A stretch of DNA of 64,000 nt. Source: Dictyoglomus thermophilum H-6-12 (lineage in GTDB: Bacteria; Dictyoglomota; Dictyoglomia; Dictyoglomales; Dictyoglomaceae). A program made the translations under genes and the position numbers. The notes beneath the pieces were generated by a model, which ran no database searches, was not told the origin of the DNA, and saw only the letters and a list, made by a program, of their open reading frames with translations. The stretch covers positions 558,001 through 622,000 of the forward strand of contig NC_011297.1 in the NCBI RefSeq assembly GCF_000020965.1, written 5' to 3'. Below are positions 17,393-25,818 of the stretch, piece after piece. Numbering within the stretch: the first letter of the stretch is position 1; each line of letters begins with the position of its first letter.

Positions 17393-18599
17393 AGAAATAA
17401 ATGAGAAAATCCGCCAGGGTAAGGCAGTGGTGGTTACTGCTGAAGAGATGATTGATATTGTAAAAGAAAAGGGTGTGGAGAAGGCAGCAAAGGAGGTTGA
17501 TGTGGTAACCACAGGAACATTTGGCATTATGTGTTCGTCAGGAATATATTTTAATATAGGACATACAAAGCCAAGGATAAAGTTAGGTGGAGGAAAGGTT
17601 TATTTAAATGGGGTTCCAGCTTATGCTGCTTATGCTGCAGTAGATCTTTTCCTTGGAGCAAATGCACTTCCTGATGATGATCCGAGAAACAGATATTATC
17701 CTGGTGATTTTGAATATGGTGGAGGACATGTGATAGAGGATCTTGTTTCTGGAAAAGAGATTAGAATTACAGCACAAGCTTATGGTACAGATTGTTATCC
17801 CAGGAAGTTTTTAGACGCATACATAACTATACACGATTTAAATGAGGCTGTACTTTTTAATGTGAGAAATGCTTATCAAAATTATAATGTGGCTGTAAAT
17901 TCTTCAGATAAAACCATATATACATATATGGGTATGTTAAAACCTCGTTTTGGAAATGCAAATTATAGTAGTGCAGGACAACTCTCTCCTCTTTTAAATG
18001 ATCCTTATTATAAGACTATTGGAATAGGAACTAGAATATTTCTTGGTGGAGGAATAGGATATGTGGCCTGGCATGGTACACAGCATAACCCTAATGTAGA
18101 AAGAACAGAAAGAGGAATACCTAAGGGAGGAGCAGGTACCCTTGCAGTTATAGGAGATCTCAAGCAGATGAGCAGTGAGTGGCTCCGAGGGGTAAGTATG
18201 AAGGGTTATGGGGTATCTCTTGCTGTTGGAATAGGAGTTCCGATTCCTGTTTTAGATGAGGAGATCGCTTTTTATACATCGGTAAGTGATGAAGATATAT
18301 TAGCACCTGTAGTGGATTATGCTACTACTTATCCTAATAGAGGCTCTGAGGTAATAACTTATGTGAGTTACAAAGAACTGAGAAGTGGAGAAATAGAACT
18401 TTTTGGGAAAAAGGTTCCTACAAGTCCTCTCTCTAGCTATCCTAAGGCAAGGAGAATTGCAGAAATTCTCAAGGAATGGATTAAAGAAGGTAAATTTTTA
18501 CTTACTTCTCCATCTGCTCCAATTCCTGGGGTAGAATCGGGGATTAAATTTAAGCCCTTTAGTGGGAGAGAGATATTGGAGGAGGTGGAGAAGAGATGA
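17376..18599 (+). CDS. Homocysteine biosynthesis protein, DUF39/COG1900 (aspartate semialdehyde sulfurtransferase)
   Basis: This is the MA1821-type enzyme of anaerobes that, with its ferredoxin partner, inserts sulfide-derived sulfur into aspartate semialdehyde to give homocysteine without O-acylhomoserine. I choose the ATG at 17376, seven bases after AAAGGAGG, over the ATG at 17370 that almost touches that site. From 17376 the protein has 407 residues. Two cysteines stand out as candidate catalytic residues: Cys53 in GTFGIMCSSG and Cys140 in AYGTDCYPRK. Its stop overlaps the NIL-ferredoxin ATG. The gene pair plus UPF0280 is the known three-part set for this pathway. Confidence 0.9.
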   Translation: MLRTIEEINEKIRQGKAVVVTAEEMIDIVKEKGVEKAAKEVDVVTTGTFGIMCSSGIYFNIGHTKPRIKLGGGKVYLNGVPAYAAYAAVDLFLGANALPDDDPRNRYYPGDFEYGGGHVIEDLVSGKEIRITAQAYGTDCYPRKFLDAYITIHDLNEAVLFNVRNAYQNYNVAVNSSDKTIYTYMGMLKPRFGNANYSSAGQLSPLLNDPYYKTIGIGTRIFLGGGIGYVAWHGTQHNPNVERTERGIPKGGAGTLAVIGDLKQMSSEWLRGVSMKGYGVSLAVGIGVPIPVLDEEIAFYTSVSDEDILAPVVDYATTYPNRGSEVITYVSYKELRSGEIELFGKKVPTSPLSSYPKARRIAEILKEWIKEGKFLLTSPSAPIPGVESGIKFKPFSGREILEEVEKR

Positions 18600-19009
18600 G
18601 AACGGAAAGAATAGTTTTGCATTTTCCTAAAGAGCTTGCAGATAAACCAGTGATTGTGAACTTGGTAAAGAAGTTTAATTTAGATTTTAATATATTAAAG
18701 GCAACTATCACCCCTGATGCGGAAGGGGTTATGGTGTTGGAAATAACAGGGGAAGATAATAAGTTTTCAGAAGGTATCGAATATTTAAAAGAGCTTGGTG
18801 TTTCTATACAGCCTTTATCAAAGGATGTAATATGGCTTGAAGATAAATGCGTCCACTGTGGATATTGTGTGAGTTATTGTCCTACAAAAGCGCTCAATAG
18901 AGATGAAAAAACTCTAACTGTTAGTTTTGATTCTCAGAAATGTACTGCATGTGGAATATGTGTTGAGATTTGTCCATATAGTGCTATGGAGATGAAAATT
19001 TTTGTATAG
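18596..19009 (+). CDS. NIL domain-ferredoxin fusion, partner of the homocysteine enzyme
   Basis: A 137-residue protein of the MA1822 type. Residues 1-75 form a NIL-like ligand-binding domain (RIVLHFPKELADKPVIVNLVKKF). Residues 80-137 hold two 4Fe-4S motifs, CVHCGYCVSYCP and CTACGICVEICP, which supply electrons for the sulfurtransferase. The ATG overlaps the last four bases of the DUF39 gene, so the products are made together. An intrinsic terminator follows about 15 bases after the stop. Confidence 0.9.
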   Translation: MRTERIVLHFPKELADKPVIVNLVKKFNLDFNILKATITPDAEGVMVLEITGEDNKFSEGIEYLKELGVSIQPLSKDVIWLEDKCVHCGYCVSYCPTKALNRDEKTLTVSFDSQKCTACGICVEICPYSAMEMKIFV

Positions 19010-19023
19010 GCTAACTCAGATTT

Positions 19024-19063
19024 AAAGGGGGAGAGATTTTTTCATTTTCTCCCCCTTATTTTA
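19024..19063 (+). terminator. Intrinsic terminator after the NIL-ferredoxin gene
   Basis: A 10-base perfect stem (AAGGGGGAGA with TCTCCCCCTT, 19025-19034 and 19048-19057), extendable by two weaker pairs, is followed by ATTTTAT. The UPF0280 gene starts only a few bases later, so its expression would depend on read-through or a start within this sequence. Confidence 0.8.
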
Positions 19064-19067
19064 TGAG

Positions 19068-19799
19068 ATGTCTTCAGATAAGTATGTAGAGAGAACTTAT
19101 AGAAAGTATATGAAAGCTCTTGATCTTGTATCTTTTCAGGTAAAGATACAAGAAAGTGATCTTTATATTTTGGCAAAAAAAGATTTAAAAAAAGAAGCTG
19201 AAAAGTTTTTACTTTTCTATAGAAAGCAAATTGAGGATTATATTTTAGAAGATCCAGTATTTAAATTAACTCTAAGTCCACATAGACCAAAGGATAATGC
19301 TCCTGAAATAGTGCAAGATATGTGCTTTTGGTCAGGGAAAGCAGGAGTTGGACCTATGGCATCGGTTGCTGGAGCTATAGCAGAATATGTAGGAAAGGAA
19401 CTTCTAAATTACTCCGATGAAGTAATTGTTGAAAATGGGGGTGATATATTTATTTCAACAAAAAAAGAGAGGAAAGTAGCAATATTTGCAGGAGAATCGC
19501 CTTGGAGTAATAAAATAGGAGTTTTAATTCCCCCTAACTCAACCTTAGGAGTATGTACATCTTCAGGTAAAGTAGGTCCTTCATTAAGTTTTGGAGTGAC
19601 AGATGCGGTTATGATTGTTTCTAATTCTGCGGTATTTTCTGATGCTTTGGCGACAGCTGTTGGGAATATGATTAAAAATGAAAAGGATGTAGAATTGGGA
19701 ATTGAATTTGCACGAAAATTCCCTGAAGTAATACAGGTTGTGATAGTTTTTGATAAACATCTTGGAGTTTGGGGGAATCTTGAGCTTATAAAGTTATAA
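19068..19799 (+). CDS. UPF0280/COG2122 ApbE-like protein (homocysteine pathway)
   Basis: A 243-residue protein of the UPF0280 family, distantly related to ApbE flavin transferases. Its core includes WSGKAGVGPMASVAGAIAEYVG, VENGGDIFI and a C-terminal SDALATAVGNMI segment. In methanogens the homologue (MA1715) is needed with MA1821/MA1822 for homocysteine synthesis from sulfide, which fits its position here. No Shine-Dalgarno precedes the ATG, and a terminator hairpin ends just upstream, so the start or its expression is odd. Its stop is adjacent to the convergent minus-strand gene. Confidence 0.85.
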   Translation: MSSDKYVERTYRKYMKALDLVSFQVKIQESDLYILAKKDLKKEAEKFLLFYRKQIEDYILEDPVFKLTLSPHRPKDNAPEIVQDMCFWSGKAGVGPMASVAGAIAEYVGKELLNYSDEVIVENGGDIFISTKKERKVAIFAGESPWSNKIGVLIPPNSTLGVCTSSGKVGPSLSFGVTDAVMIVSNSAVFSDALATAVGNMIKNEKDVELGIEFARKFPEVIQVVIVFDKHLGVWGNLELIKL

Positions 19800-20318
19800 T
19801 CATATAATTTCAATTACTACCTGAACATTATCATCGACATCATTTATATCAACAATTCTTCCTTTAAAATCGGGATCATTAATTAGATTTTTTATTTCTT
19901 CAGGTGATATCTCTATCTTTTCTCCATATTTTCCAGCATAGGTACTGGCAAATTTTAAGCCCCAGCTTAAAAATGATAGAGGAACCGTTATATTTACAAT
20001 ATTTCTTTCTTTTTCAACGACATTTACTCTTAAATATCTTTTCTCTTTTTTACTTACTTCTTCAAGCTTTTTTATAAGTTCTTCTGCCTCATCGGCCCTT
20101 ATTCTTCCTTCTTCTACAAGTTTTAGAATTTTATACCTCTCTTCCCTCATCTTTATATTCCTCCTGTATTTAGGGAATATTAGTTTTATGCCAGTATAAA
20201 TGAAAACTAAAGGCCATAGTTTCCAAAGGTCTTTTAATACAGGGACATCAAAATTATTAGCTAAAAGTGACAAGCCAATGATTATTAGAAAAATACTCCA
20301 AAAGACTTTATTAAACAT
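19800..20318 (-). CDS. Membrane protein with LiaF-type transmembrane region and SHOCT-like segment
   Basis: A 172-residue protein. The N-terminal 50 residues contain two membrane helices (FWSIFLIIIGLSLLANNF and LWPLVFIYTGIKLIF), the LiaI/LiaF-type pattern. An amphipathic SHOCT-like helix pair follows (ILKLVEEGRIRADEAEELIKKLEE). The remainder resembles the charged region of YvlB-type proteins. It overlaps the DUF2089 gene by 8 bases and shares the same kind of short helix motif, so the two probably act together in an envelope or stress-sensing regulator. No precise function is known. Confidence 0.65.
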   Translation of the reverse strand: MFNKVFWSIFLIIIGLSLLANNFDVPVLKDLWKLWPLVFIYTGIKLIFPKYRRNIKMREERYKILKLVEEGRIRADEAEELIKKLEEVSKKEKRYLRVNVVEKERNIVNITVPLSFLSWGLKFASTYAGKYGEKIEISPEEIKNLINDPDFKGRIVDINDVDDNVQVVIEII

Positions 20319-20685
20319 TTTCTCCCTCCTCTAAAATCTTAAGGGCATCTTGTACAGTTATCTCTCCTTTTTCCAACTTATTTATGATCCATTTAACTTT
20401 ATCTTTAGGTTCTTCCTCTTCCTCGAGGAGTCCTAACTTTTTAAGAATATTATCTAACTTACTCCTTACCGTAGGATAAGAAAGTTTTAGAATTCTTTCC
20501 ATTTCCTTAACGTTTCCTCGAGTTTTTAAAAATAGCTCTAAGAATTCAAGTTCTTCTTGAGGAAGGCTTGCTAAACGGTTTACCCAAAACTCTCCTTCTA
20601 TAGTAATTTTGCAATTAGGGCATTCTAATTTTTTTATTATCATTTCGTTGCCACATATAGGGCATCTCGGTAAAGGATGAGACAT
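20311..20685 (-). CDS. DUF2089-family zinc-ribbon HTH regulator
   Basis: A 124-residue protein. A zinc ribbon (CPICGN...CPNC) occupies the first 25 residues. A helix-turn-helix (GNVKEMERILKLSYPTVRSKLDNILKKLG) follows, and the C-terminus has the short motif WIINKLEKGEITVQDALKILEEG shared with SHOCT-like proteins. This matches the DUF2089 family of presumed transcriptional regulators. A good AAAGGAGG lies upstream. It is co-transcribed with the membrane protein downstream. Confidence 0.8.
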   Translation of the reverse strand: MSHPLPRCPICGNEMIIKKLECPNCKITIEGEFWVNRLASLPQEELEFLELFLKTRGNVKEMERILKLSYPTVRSKLDNILKKLGLLEEEEEPKDKVKWIINKLEKGEITVQDALKILEEGENV

Positions 20686-20777
20686 TTTTATTCCTCCTTT
20701 AAATTTTCATGGATAATTTTATAAAGTTTAAAATAAAAAATCAATATTTTAAAAATTGATTTTAAAAATAGAAAAAT

Positions 20778-22004
20778 TTACTCGGATCTTAAGGCTTGAA
20801 TGGGATCTAAATTGGCAGCTCGCATAGCTGGTAAGACTCCAAATATGAGTCCAATAAAGAGTGAGAAAGAGAATCCAAGAATTAAAGTTGAGTAAGAAAG
20901 GCTATAAGGTACCTCAAATTTAGAGAGGATCTCTCCTGCAATAATAGAAAGAGCTATGCCAAGGGTTCCCCCAATCATTCCTAAAAAAGCAGATTCGGTT
21001 AGGAATTGTATGAGAATGTCTCTTTTCTTAGCTCCAATTGCTTTTCTAATTCCAATCTCTTTATATCTTTCCGTTACAGAAACAAGCATTATGTTCATAA
21101 TTCCAATGCCACCAACAATAAGAGAAATTGCAGCTATACCAGCAAGGGTTAGTGTTAATATGTTTAATATATCATTCATGGCAGAGAGAAGATCTTCCTG
21201 TTTTGCAATGACGAAATTTAATTTTCCTCTTCTTTGTTTTAAGACAAAGATTAATTTTTGTCTGTAGGTTTCTATGCTTTTATTTTCTTTAACCTGTGCA
21301 ATGATGAAATTTAGAGTTTGGTCGCCCTTTAGCATTAATGCAGTGGTCAGCGGAATTATTATTCTTGAATCTAAATCTCCTAAGTTCTGACTATAGCCTC
21401 TTTCTTTTAGAATACCTATTATTCTGAAATTATGATCTCCGATCTTTATAATCTTGTTTGTTGCCTCTTTATAACTAATAGCTATACTTTTGGCTATTTT
21501 AGGTCCTACTATGCATACTTTTTCTTTGGCATCTTGCTCGTAGGATGTAAAAAACCTACCCTCAATTATTGAGTCTTTACTTATTAAGATTCCATCATTA
21601 TCAGTGCCTTGTACATTGGCCTCTATGGGAAAAATCTGGTAATAGACATTATAGGGTGAGGATACTAAGGAAGAAACTAATAGTTCGTTCCTAAAGATGT
21701 TTCTAAGATATAATAGGTCATTGTAACTAAAAAGTTGAGGCATTCCTCTTCTTGGTCTTTGACCTTGTATGGATCTAAAAGTGCCTCCAGTCTCTGTGGA
21801 GGATGGAAATATTATTAGAGTATTACTGCCAAGGTTTTCTATTATCTGAAGGGTTTGGTTTTTAGCTCCTTCTCCAATAGAAATAAGCAATACAACAGAG
21901 AATACCCCTATAATTATTCCCAATATAGTCAAAAAAGATCTTAATTTATTAGATATTAGAGAATAAACAGCCAGTCTCAGATTCTCTTTAATTTGGGTTT
22001 TCAT
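20778..22004 (-). CDS. MacB-type ABC exporter permease
   Basis: A 408-residue permease with an N-terminal MacB periplasmic core: the first helix is SFLTILGIIIGVFSVVLLISIG and a large extracytoplasmic domain spans about 45-280. A C-terminal FtsX domain has three helices (GIAAISLIVGGIGIMNIMLVSVTERYKEIGIRKAIGAKKRDIL). It is the stand-alone permease form that needs a separate LolD/MacB-type ATPase. Its ATG overlaps the stop of the membrane fusion protein gene. No matching ATPase gene lies nearby; the only ATPase in the group, at 24067-25140, is of the sugar-importer type. Confidence 0.88.
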   Translation of the reverse strand: MKTQIKENLRLAVYSLISNKLRSFLTILGIIIGVFSVVLLISIGEGAKNQTLQIIENLGSNTLIIFPSSTETGGTFRSIQGQRPRRGMPQLFSYNDLLYLRNIFRNELLVSSLVSSPYNVYYQIFPIEANVQGTDNDGILISKDSIIEGRFFTSYEQDAKEKVCIVGPKIAKSIAISYKEATNKIIKIGDHNFRIIGILKERGYSQNLGDLDSRIIIPLTTALMLKGDQTLNFIIAQVKENKSIETYRQKLIFVLKQRRGKLNFVIAKQEDLLSAMNDILNILTLTLAGIAAISLIVGGIGIMNIMLVSVTERYKEIGIRKAIGAKKRDILIQFLTESAFLGMIGGTLGIALSIIAGEILSKFEVPYSLSYSTLILGFSFSLFIGLIFGVLPAMRAANLDPIQALRSE

Positions 22005-23092
22005 CTTTTTATCTCATTATCTATTTTTACTTTCTTATTATTGGCGATTTTGTCAATAGGGGATGTTATTATAAGATCTCCCTCTTTCAATCCTTCTTTT
22101 ATTTCAATTTCGTCAAGAGTCATGTCTCCAATAATTACTTCTCTCTCTTGAGCCTTTCCATTTTCATAAACATACACATAGGTTTTTCCTTCTTTAAAAG
22201 TTATGGCGCTCAAGGGAATTGTAATAACATCTTTCTTTACTCCAATATTTATTATGGCTGAGATGGTCATTCCTTCTACTACTTTTTCTCCCAGTTGGGG
22301 AATAGGAATATATACTTCGTATGCGTAGGTTCCATCTTTATTTAAGGATGGAATTTTGCTTACATAAGTTACTTTCCCTTCCCATGGATTTTGATCAAGA
22401 GCATCTACAGTAATTATTGCTTTTTGGCCTTCTCTTATCTTTAGGACATTGTTTTCATCTACTTTCAAGATGGCATTTAGCGAGGTAGGATCAATTATGA
22501 TAAAGGCAGGGTTATTTTGGGGTAAAGCTAAATTGAACATATTAAGTAAGCTTGAGAAGTTTCCCAATAAGTTGTTTAAGTTTAAGTTATTTTGTGAAAT
22601 TTGTACTGTCTCATTGGGAGAGAGATTTACTTTAGCGATGAATCCATTTATGGGAGACTTAATTATTCTTTCTTCATATAATTTCTTCAAGGATTCATAA
22701 TATGACTCTAAAGTTTTTATTTGATCTGATGTTATTTTAAACTCTGATTGAGAATTAAGAGTACCAAAGGCAATACTGATTTTAGCAAGATCAATTATAT
22801 TTTTTATTTGCTCTATTTGCTTTTTTAAGTCTTCGGCATCTATTATTGCTAATATATCTCCTTTTTTAACTTTATCTCCTGGTTTTACCCTTACCTCTTT
22901 AACAACTCCTGAGATTTTTGGATAAATCTCTATTTTTCTTAAGAAAGAGAGGTTACCGCTTAGGTTAATTGTTAGATTTAGATCTTTCTTACTTATCTTT
23001 TCTACTTTTACAAGAATGGCGTTATTACTTTGATAGAAAACAGTTATTCCAATTGCTGTAAGGATTAGAACTATGATTAATAATCTTTTCAT
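22001..23092 (-). CDS. HlyD/MacA-type membrane fusion protein
   Basis: An efflux periplasmic adaptor. The signal anchor is LLIIVLILTAIGITVFY, followed by a lipoyl-like half (GVVKEVRVKPGDKVKKGDILAII), a short helical hairpin, the second lipoyl half (RIIKSPINGFIAKVNL) and beta-barrel/MP domains. I prefer the ATG at 23092, which begins at the membrane anchor, over 23116, which lies inside the upstream phospholipase-like gene. It is translationally coupled to the MacB permease (ATGA overlap). Substrate unknown. Confidence 0.87.
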   Translation of the reverse strand: MKRLLIIVLILTAIGITVFYQSNNAILVKVEKISKKDLNLTINLSGNLSFLRKIEIYPKISGVVKEVRVKPGDKVKKGDILAIIDAEDLKKQIEQIKNIIDLAKISIAFGTLNSQSEFKITSDQIKTLESYYESLKKLYEERIIKSPINGFIAKVNLSPNETVQISQNNLNLNNLLGNFSSLLNMFNLALPQNNPAFIIIDPTSLNAILKVDENNVLKIREGQKAIITVDALDQNPWEGKVTYVSKIPSLNKDGTYAYEVYIPIPQLGEKVVEGMTISAIINIGVKKDVITIPLSAITFKEGKTYVYVYENGKAQEREVIIGDMTLDEIEIKEGLKEGDLIITSPIDKIANNKKVKIDNEIKR

Positions 23093-23096
23093 CTTT

Positions 23097-24050
23097 TCAC
23101 TTCTCCTGTCCTTCAAGTTTTTCTAAGAATTCCTTTAAAAATTCAATATATCCTTTGGAATATCCTGCAAAGTTTTCTAAATTACGAAGAATAATTTTAT
23201 CATATTCTTCTTTAAGAGTAGAATTATTTCCCATAAATAAATCTTTTGGAGCCTTGTAATTTTTAGTCTCGTTTATTTCTTTGAAGTATTTTGATTGTAT
23301 TTCAAACAATTTACCTGCATCCTTTCTTGATGTCCATGCAGCTTTGATTCCTGCTTCTTCAGGGTTTTCTATTTTATATGGTTTTGCCTTTTTTAACGTT
23401 TCAATATATGCAGGATTTTTATTTAAAATTTGATACTCTTGATAATCTTCAAGGGTATAATGGTGGTTTTCTCCTTGAGCAATTACTTTTTCAAGATTAA
23501 AAATATTTTTTATAACATTTCCAAGAGGCATAGGATAAGCATGAAAAGGTTGGGTTAGATCTTGTAGATAGTGAAGGCTATAGGCAAAGAATCTAAATCC
23601 CCAGTAATAATCCCTTTTTTGGAAAGCTTCCCTTGCTAAATTCCAGAAGTGTATTATTCTCTTTGGGGCTTCACCTAATTTTAAAACTCCTCCAAGGGCA
23701 ATGTAATACTGATGTCTCCAGCCTGAGCTTCCCCCTGTAAGCTTCTGCATGGAGTTTAAGTTGAGGTTTTCATCCATGCCATTGTCTGGTTCAGTAACAT
23801 ACCTTGTTATAATAGTAATGGCATCTATTGTGTCTCCTATTTTTTCTCCTCTATAAGGTATGGCATAAGCTGGGTTATAAGGAGAGGGATCATTGTAGGT
23901 ATAAGGAGTTACCTTTATCTTGTTGTAGTTTTTCAACCACACATAGTCTTTTAATATTATTTCGGTCATTTCTCTGTGGGCTGACCAAGAGAAAATAGGA
24001 GATATGAGGATAAGAAATAAAATTCCTAAAAAGATAATTCTCTTTTTCAT
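23097..24050 (-). CDS. Exported zinc-dependent phospholipase C/S1-P1 nuclease-like protein
   Basis: A 317-residue exported protein. The signal peptide ends around Ser21, leaving Trp22 as the likely first mature residue, as in bacterial phospholipase C where the N-terminal Trp helps bind zinc. Candidate zinc ligands occur in WSAHREMTE, LHYLQDLTQPFHAY and the HH pair of GENHHYTLEDYQEY. This HxxxD-rich pattern is characteristic of the superfamily. Substrate cannot be told from sequence: phospholipid or nucleic acid are both possible. It sits between an ABC ATPase and the MacA-like gene on one strand. Confidence 0.8.
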   Translation of the reverse strand: MKKRIIFLGILFLILISPIFSWSAHREMTEIILKDYVWLKNYNKIKVTPYTYNDPSPYNPAYAIPYRGEKIGDTIDAITIITRYVTEPDNGMDENLNLNSMQKLTGGSSGWRHQYYIALGGVLKLGEAPKRIIHFWNLAREAFQKRDYYWGFRFFAYSLHYLQDLTQPFHAYPMPLGNVIKNIFNLEKVIAQGENHHYTLEDYQEYQILNKNPAYIETLKKAKPYKIENPEEAGIKAAWTSRKDAGKLFEIQSKYFKEINETKNYKAPKDLFMGNNSTLKEEYDKIILRNLENFAGYSKGYIEFLKEFLEKLEGQEK

Positions 24051-24066
24051 ACTTTTGCCTCCCCAA

Positions 24067-25140
24067 TCATAATATTCTTTCCCCTGAGTTCTTTTTAAAA
24101 AGGTAAATTTTTTTAGGCAATGAAAAGGCTATTTTTTCACCACAACGATATATTTCTCCTGATTTAATTTCTATTTTGATAGAGCTATTATCTTCTAACT
24201 GTACATGGAGAACCTTCGAAATGTCGGCTGGAGTTCCATCTATGAAATATATTTCACCTTTTATTTCACCATTAGGATTTATCTCTACGTCCTTTCCATG
24301 GAATCCTAAAAGATACTCTCCATCTTCTATTTTTTTATCTAAAGGAATAGTCTTATCTCTCCACATAATCTGAGAATTAATTACTTTTACTTCTAGCAGG
24401 TTCATAGAAGGTTTTCCAAAGAAGGAAGCCACAAAAGAGTTTTTAGGATTGTTTACTATTTCCTCATAAGTTCCCACTTGTATTATCTCTCCGTTATTCA
24501 TAATCCCTATTAGATCTCCTATGCTTATTGCTTCAGTTTGATCATGGGTTACATATACGGAGGTTACGTTAAAGGTTACAAGTAGCTTTTTTAATTGAGC
24601 TCTTGTAATAACTCTGAGTTTTGCATCAAGATTAGATAAGGGTTCATCAAAAAGCATGACCGATGGATTTCTTATTATACATCTTCCTATGGCTACTCTT
24701 TGTTGTTCGCCTCCAGAAAGCTCTTTAGGTTTCTTATCTAATAAGTATTCAAAACCTACTCCAAGAATTTTTGCTGTCTCTCTTATTTTTTCATCAATTT
24801 CCTTTTCAGGGACCTTTTTAATCCAGAATGGAAAGGCCAAGTTTCCTCTCGCTTTATAGTGAGGATATAGAGCATAGTTTTGAAAAACCATGCCAATTCT
24901 TCTTTCGTAGGGAGACAATTCACTCACATCTTCGCTGTTAAAAAATATTTTTCCTTCGTCAGGCTTTTCTAAGCCCGCAATTACTTTTAGAAGAGTTGTT
25001 TTGCCACAACCAGAAGGGCCTAATATGGAGATAGTTTTTCCTGCTGGTATATTTAAGTTGATATTTTTAAGAGCATATATGGTTTCATTTTTTGCTTTAA
25101 AGGTTTTTGTAATATTTTCTAATCTAATCTCTATACTCAT
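24067..25140 (-). CDS. MalK/UgpC-type ABC transporter ATPase
   Basis: A 357-residue ATPase of the carbohydrate uptake CUT1 family. Walker A is GPSGCGKTT (41-49), the signature is LSGGEQQRV and Walker B is SVMLFDEPLSNLD with the switch VTHDQTEA. A C-terminal TOBE-type domain (about 245-357) is present. No permease or solute-binding gene adjoins it. In many bacteria one such ATPase energises several sugar importers encoded elsewhere, which is the simplest explanation. The gene ends 4 bases before the start of the next upstream gene's stop. Confidence 0.88.
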   Translation of the reverse strand: MSIEIRLENITKTFKAKNETIYALKNINLNIPAGKTISILGPSGCGKTTLLKVIAGLEKPDEGKIFFNSEDVSELSPYERRIGMVFQNYALYPHYKARGNLAFPFWIKKVPEKEIDEKIRETAKILGVGFEYLLDKKPKELSGGEQQRVAIGRCIIRNPSVMLFDEPLSNLDAKLRVITRAQLKKLLVTFNVTSVYVTHDQTEAISIGDLIGIMNNGEIIQVGTYEEIVNNPKNSFVASFFGKPSMNLLEVKVINSQIMWRDKTIPLDKKIEDGEYLLGFHGKDVEINPNGEIKGEIYFIDGTPADISKVLHVQLEDNSSIKIEIKSGEIYRCGEKIAFSLPKKIYLFKKNSGERIL

Positions 25141-25143
25141 TGA

Positions 25144-25818
25144 TTAGATGTTAAAAATTTTTTCATCAATAGGAGGATTTATCTTGAAGTTTTTATACAC
25201 TCTTCTGTGAACTAATTCGTTTTGTCCATTTGTATTTTCATATTGTTCTAATTGAATTGGAATAAAATTATTCTTTTCAATATATATTCTTTGAAGCGAG
25301 TAATTATAAAGTCTGTCTCTACTATCTCCAATCTCAATTACATAACAGCTATATCCCAATATATTTACCTCTTTTATAGATTGAGGATTATACTTAGTTA
25401 GGATATCGACAATATACTCAAGACTCAGTTCGTTTACTCTTCCTCTTCTTATGGAAAGTACTATAGGATCATCTACGTTAAGAGATAAAGGTATAAAGCT
25501 TAGAACTCCTCCCTTTTTGTATCTTACTCTGCCATTCTGGTATACAATAATAGTGCCTTTATCTTTTCCCTCCATGATTTCTAATCTTATTTTGTCGGGT
25601 TTTTGAAAATAGTACTCATAGGTTATATTTTCCTCATTATTTCCAGCTTTGTTATATACTTCAAGAATGCAAGAAAAGGTTTTTAGATTTTTATAGGATG
25701 AAATTGTTTTTTGCAGAATTTCTTCGTAGGATATAGCAAAGGAGGGTTTGTTTGTCCCCAATAAGGTGAGAACGAATAATAATAAAATTATGTATTTTAT
25801 AAATCTTATTTTTCTCAT
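25144..25818 (-). CDS. Exported LolA-like lipoprotein-carrier-type protein
   Basis: A 224-residue protein with a signal peptide (YIILLLFVLTLLGTNKPSFA). The mature part shows the half-barrel pattern of LolA/LolB-like outer membrane lipoprotein-sorting proteins: SYKNLKTFSCILEVYNKAG, YYFQKPDKIRLEI, and GTIIVYQNGRVRYK. Related families bind lipid or act in the periplasm; the exact role is unknown. It overlaps the flavin reductase gene upstream by 4 bases. Confidence 0.65.
   Translation of the reverse strand: MRKIRFIKYIILLLFVLTLLGTNKPSFAISYEEILQKTISSYKNLKTFSCILEVYNKAGNNEENITYEYYFQKPDKIRLEIMEGKDKGTIIVYQNGRVRYKKGGVLSFIPLSLNVDDPIVLSIRRGRVNELSLEYIVDILTKYNPQSIKEVNILGYSCYVIEIGDSRDRLYNYSLQRIYIEKNNFIPIQLEQYENTNGQNELVHRRVYKNFKINPPIDEKIFNI

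Noticed and set aside
19697-19723. GGGAATT...AATTCCC hairpin near the UPF0280 end as a minus-strand terminator
   Set aside because: Stem of seven bases and no T-run on the minus strand; too weak to list with the other embedded terminators.
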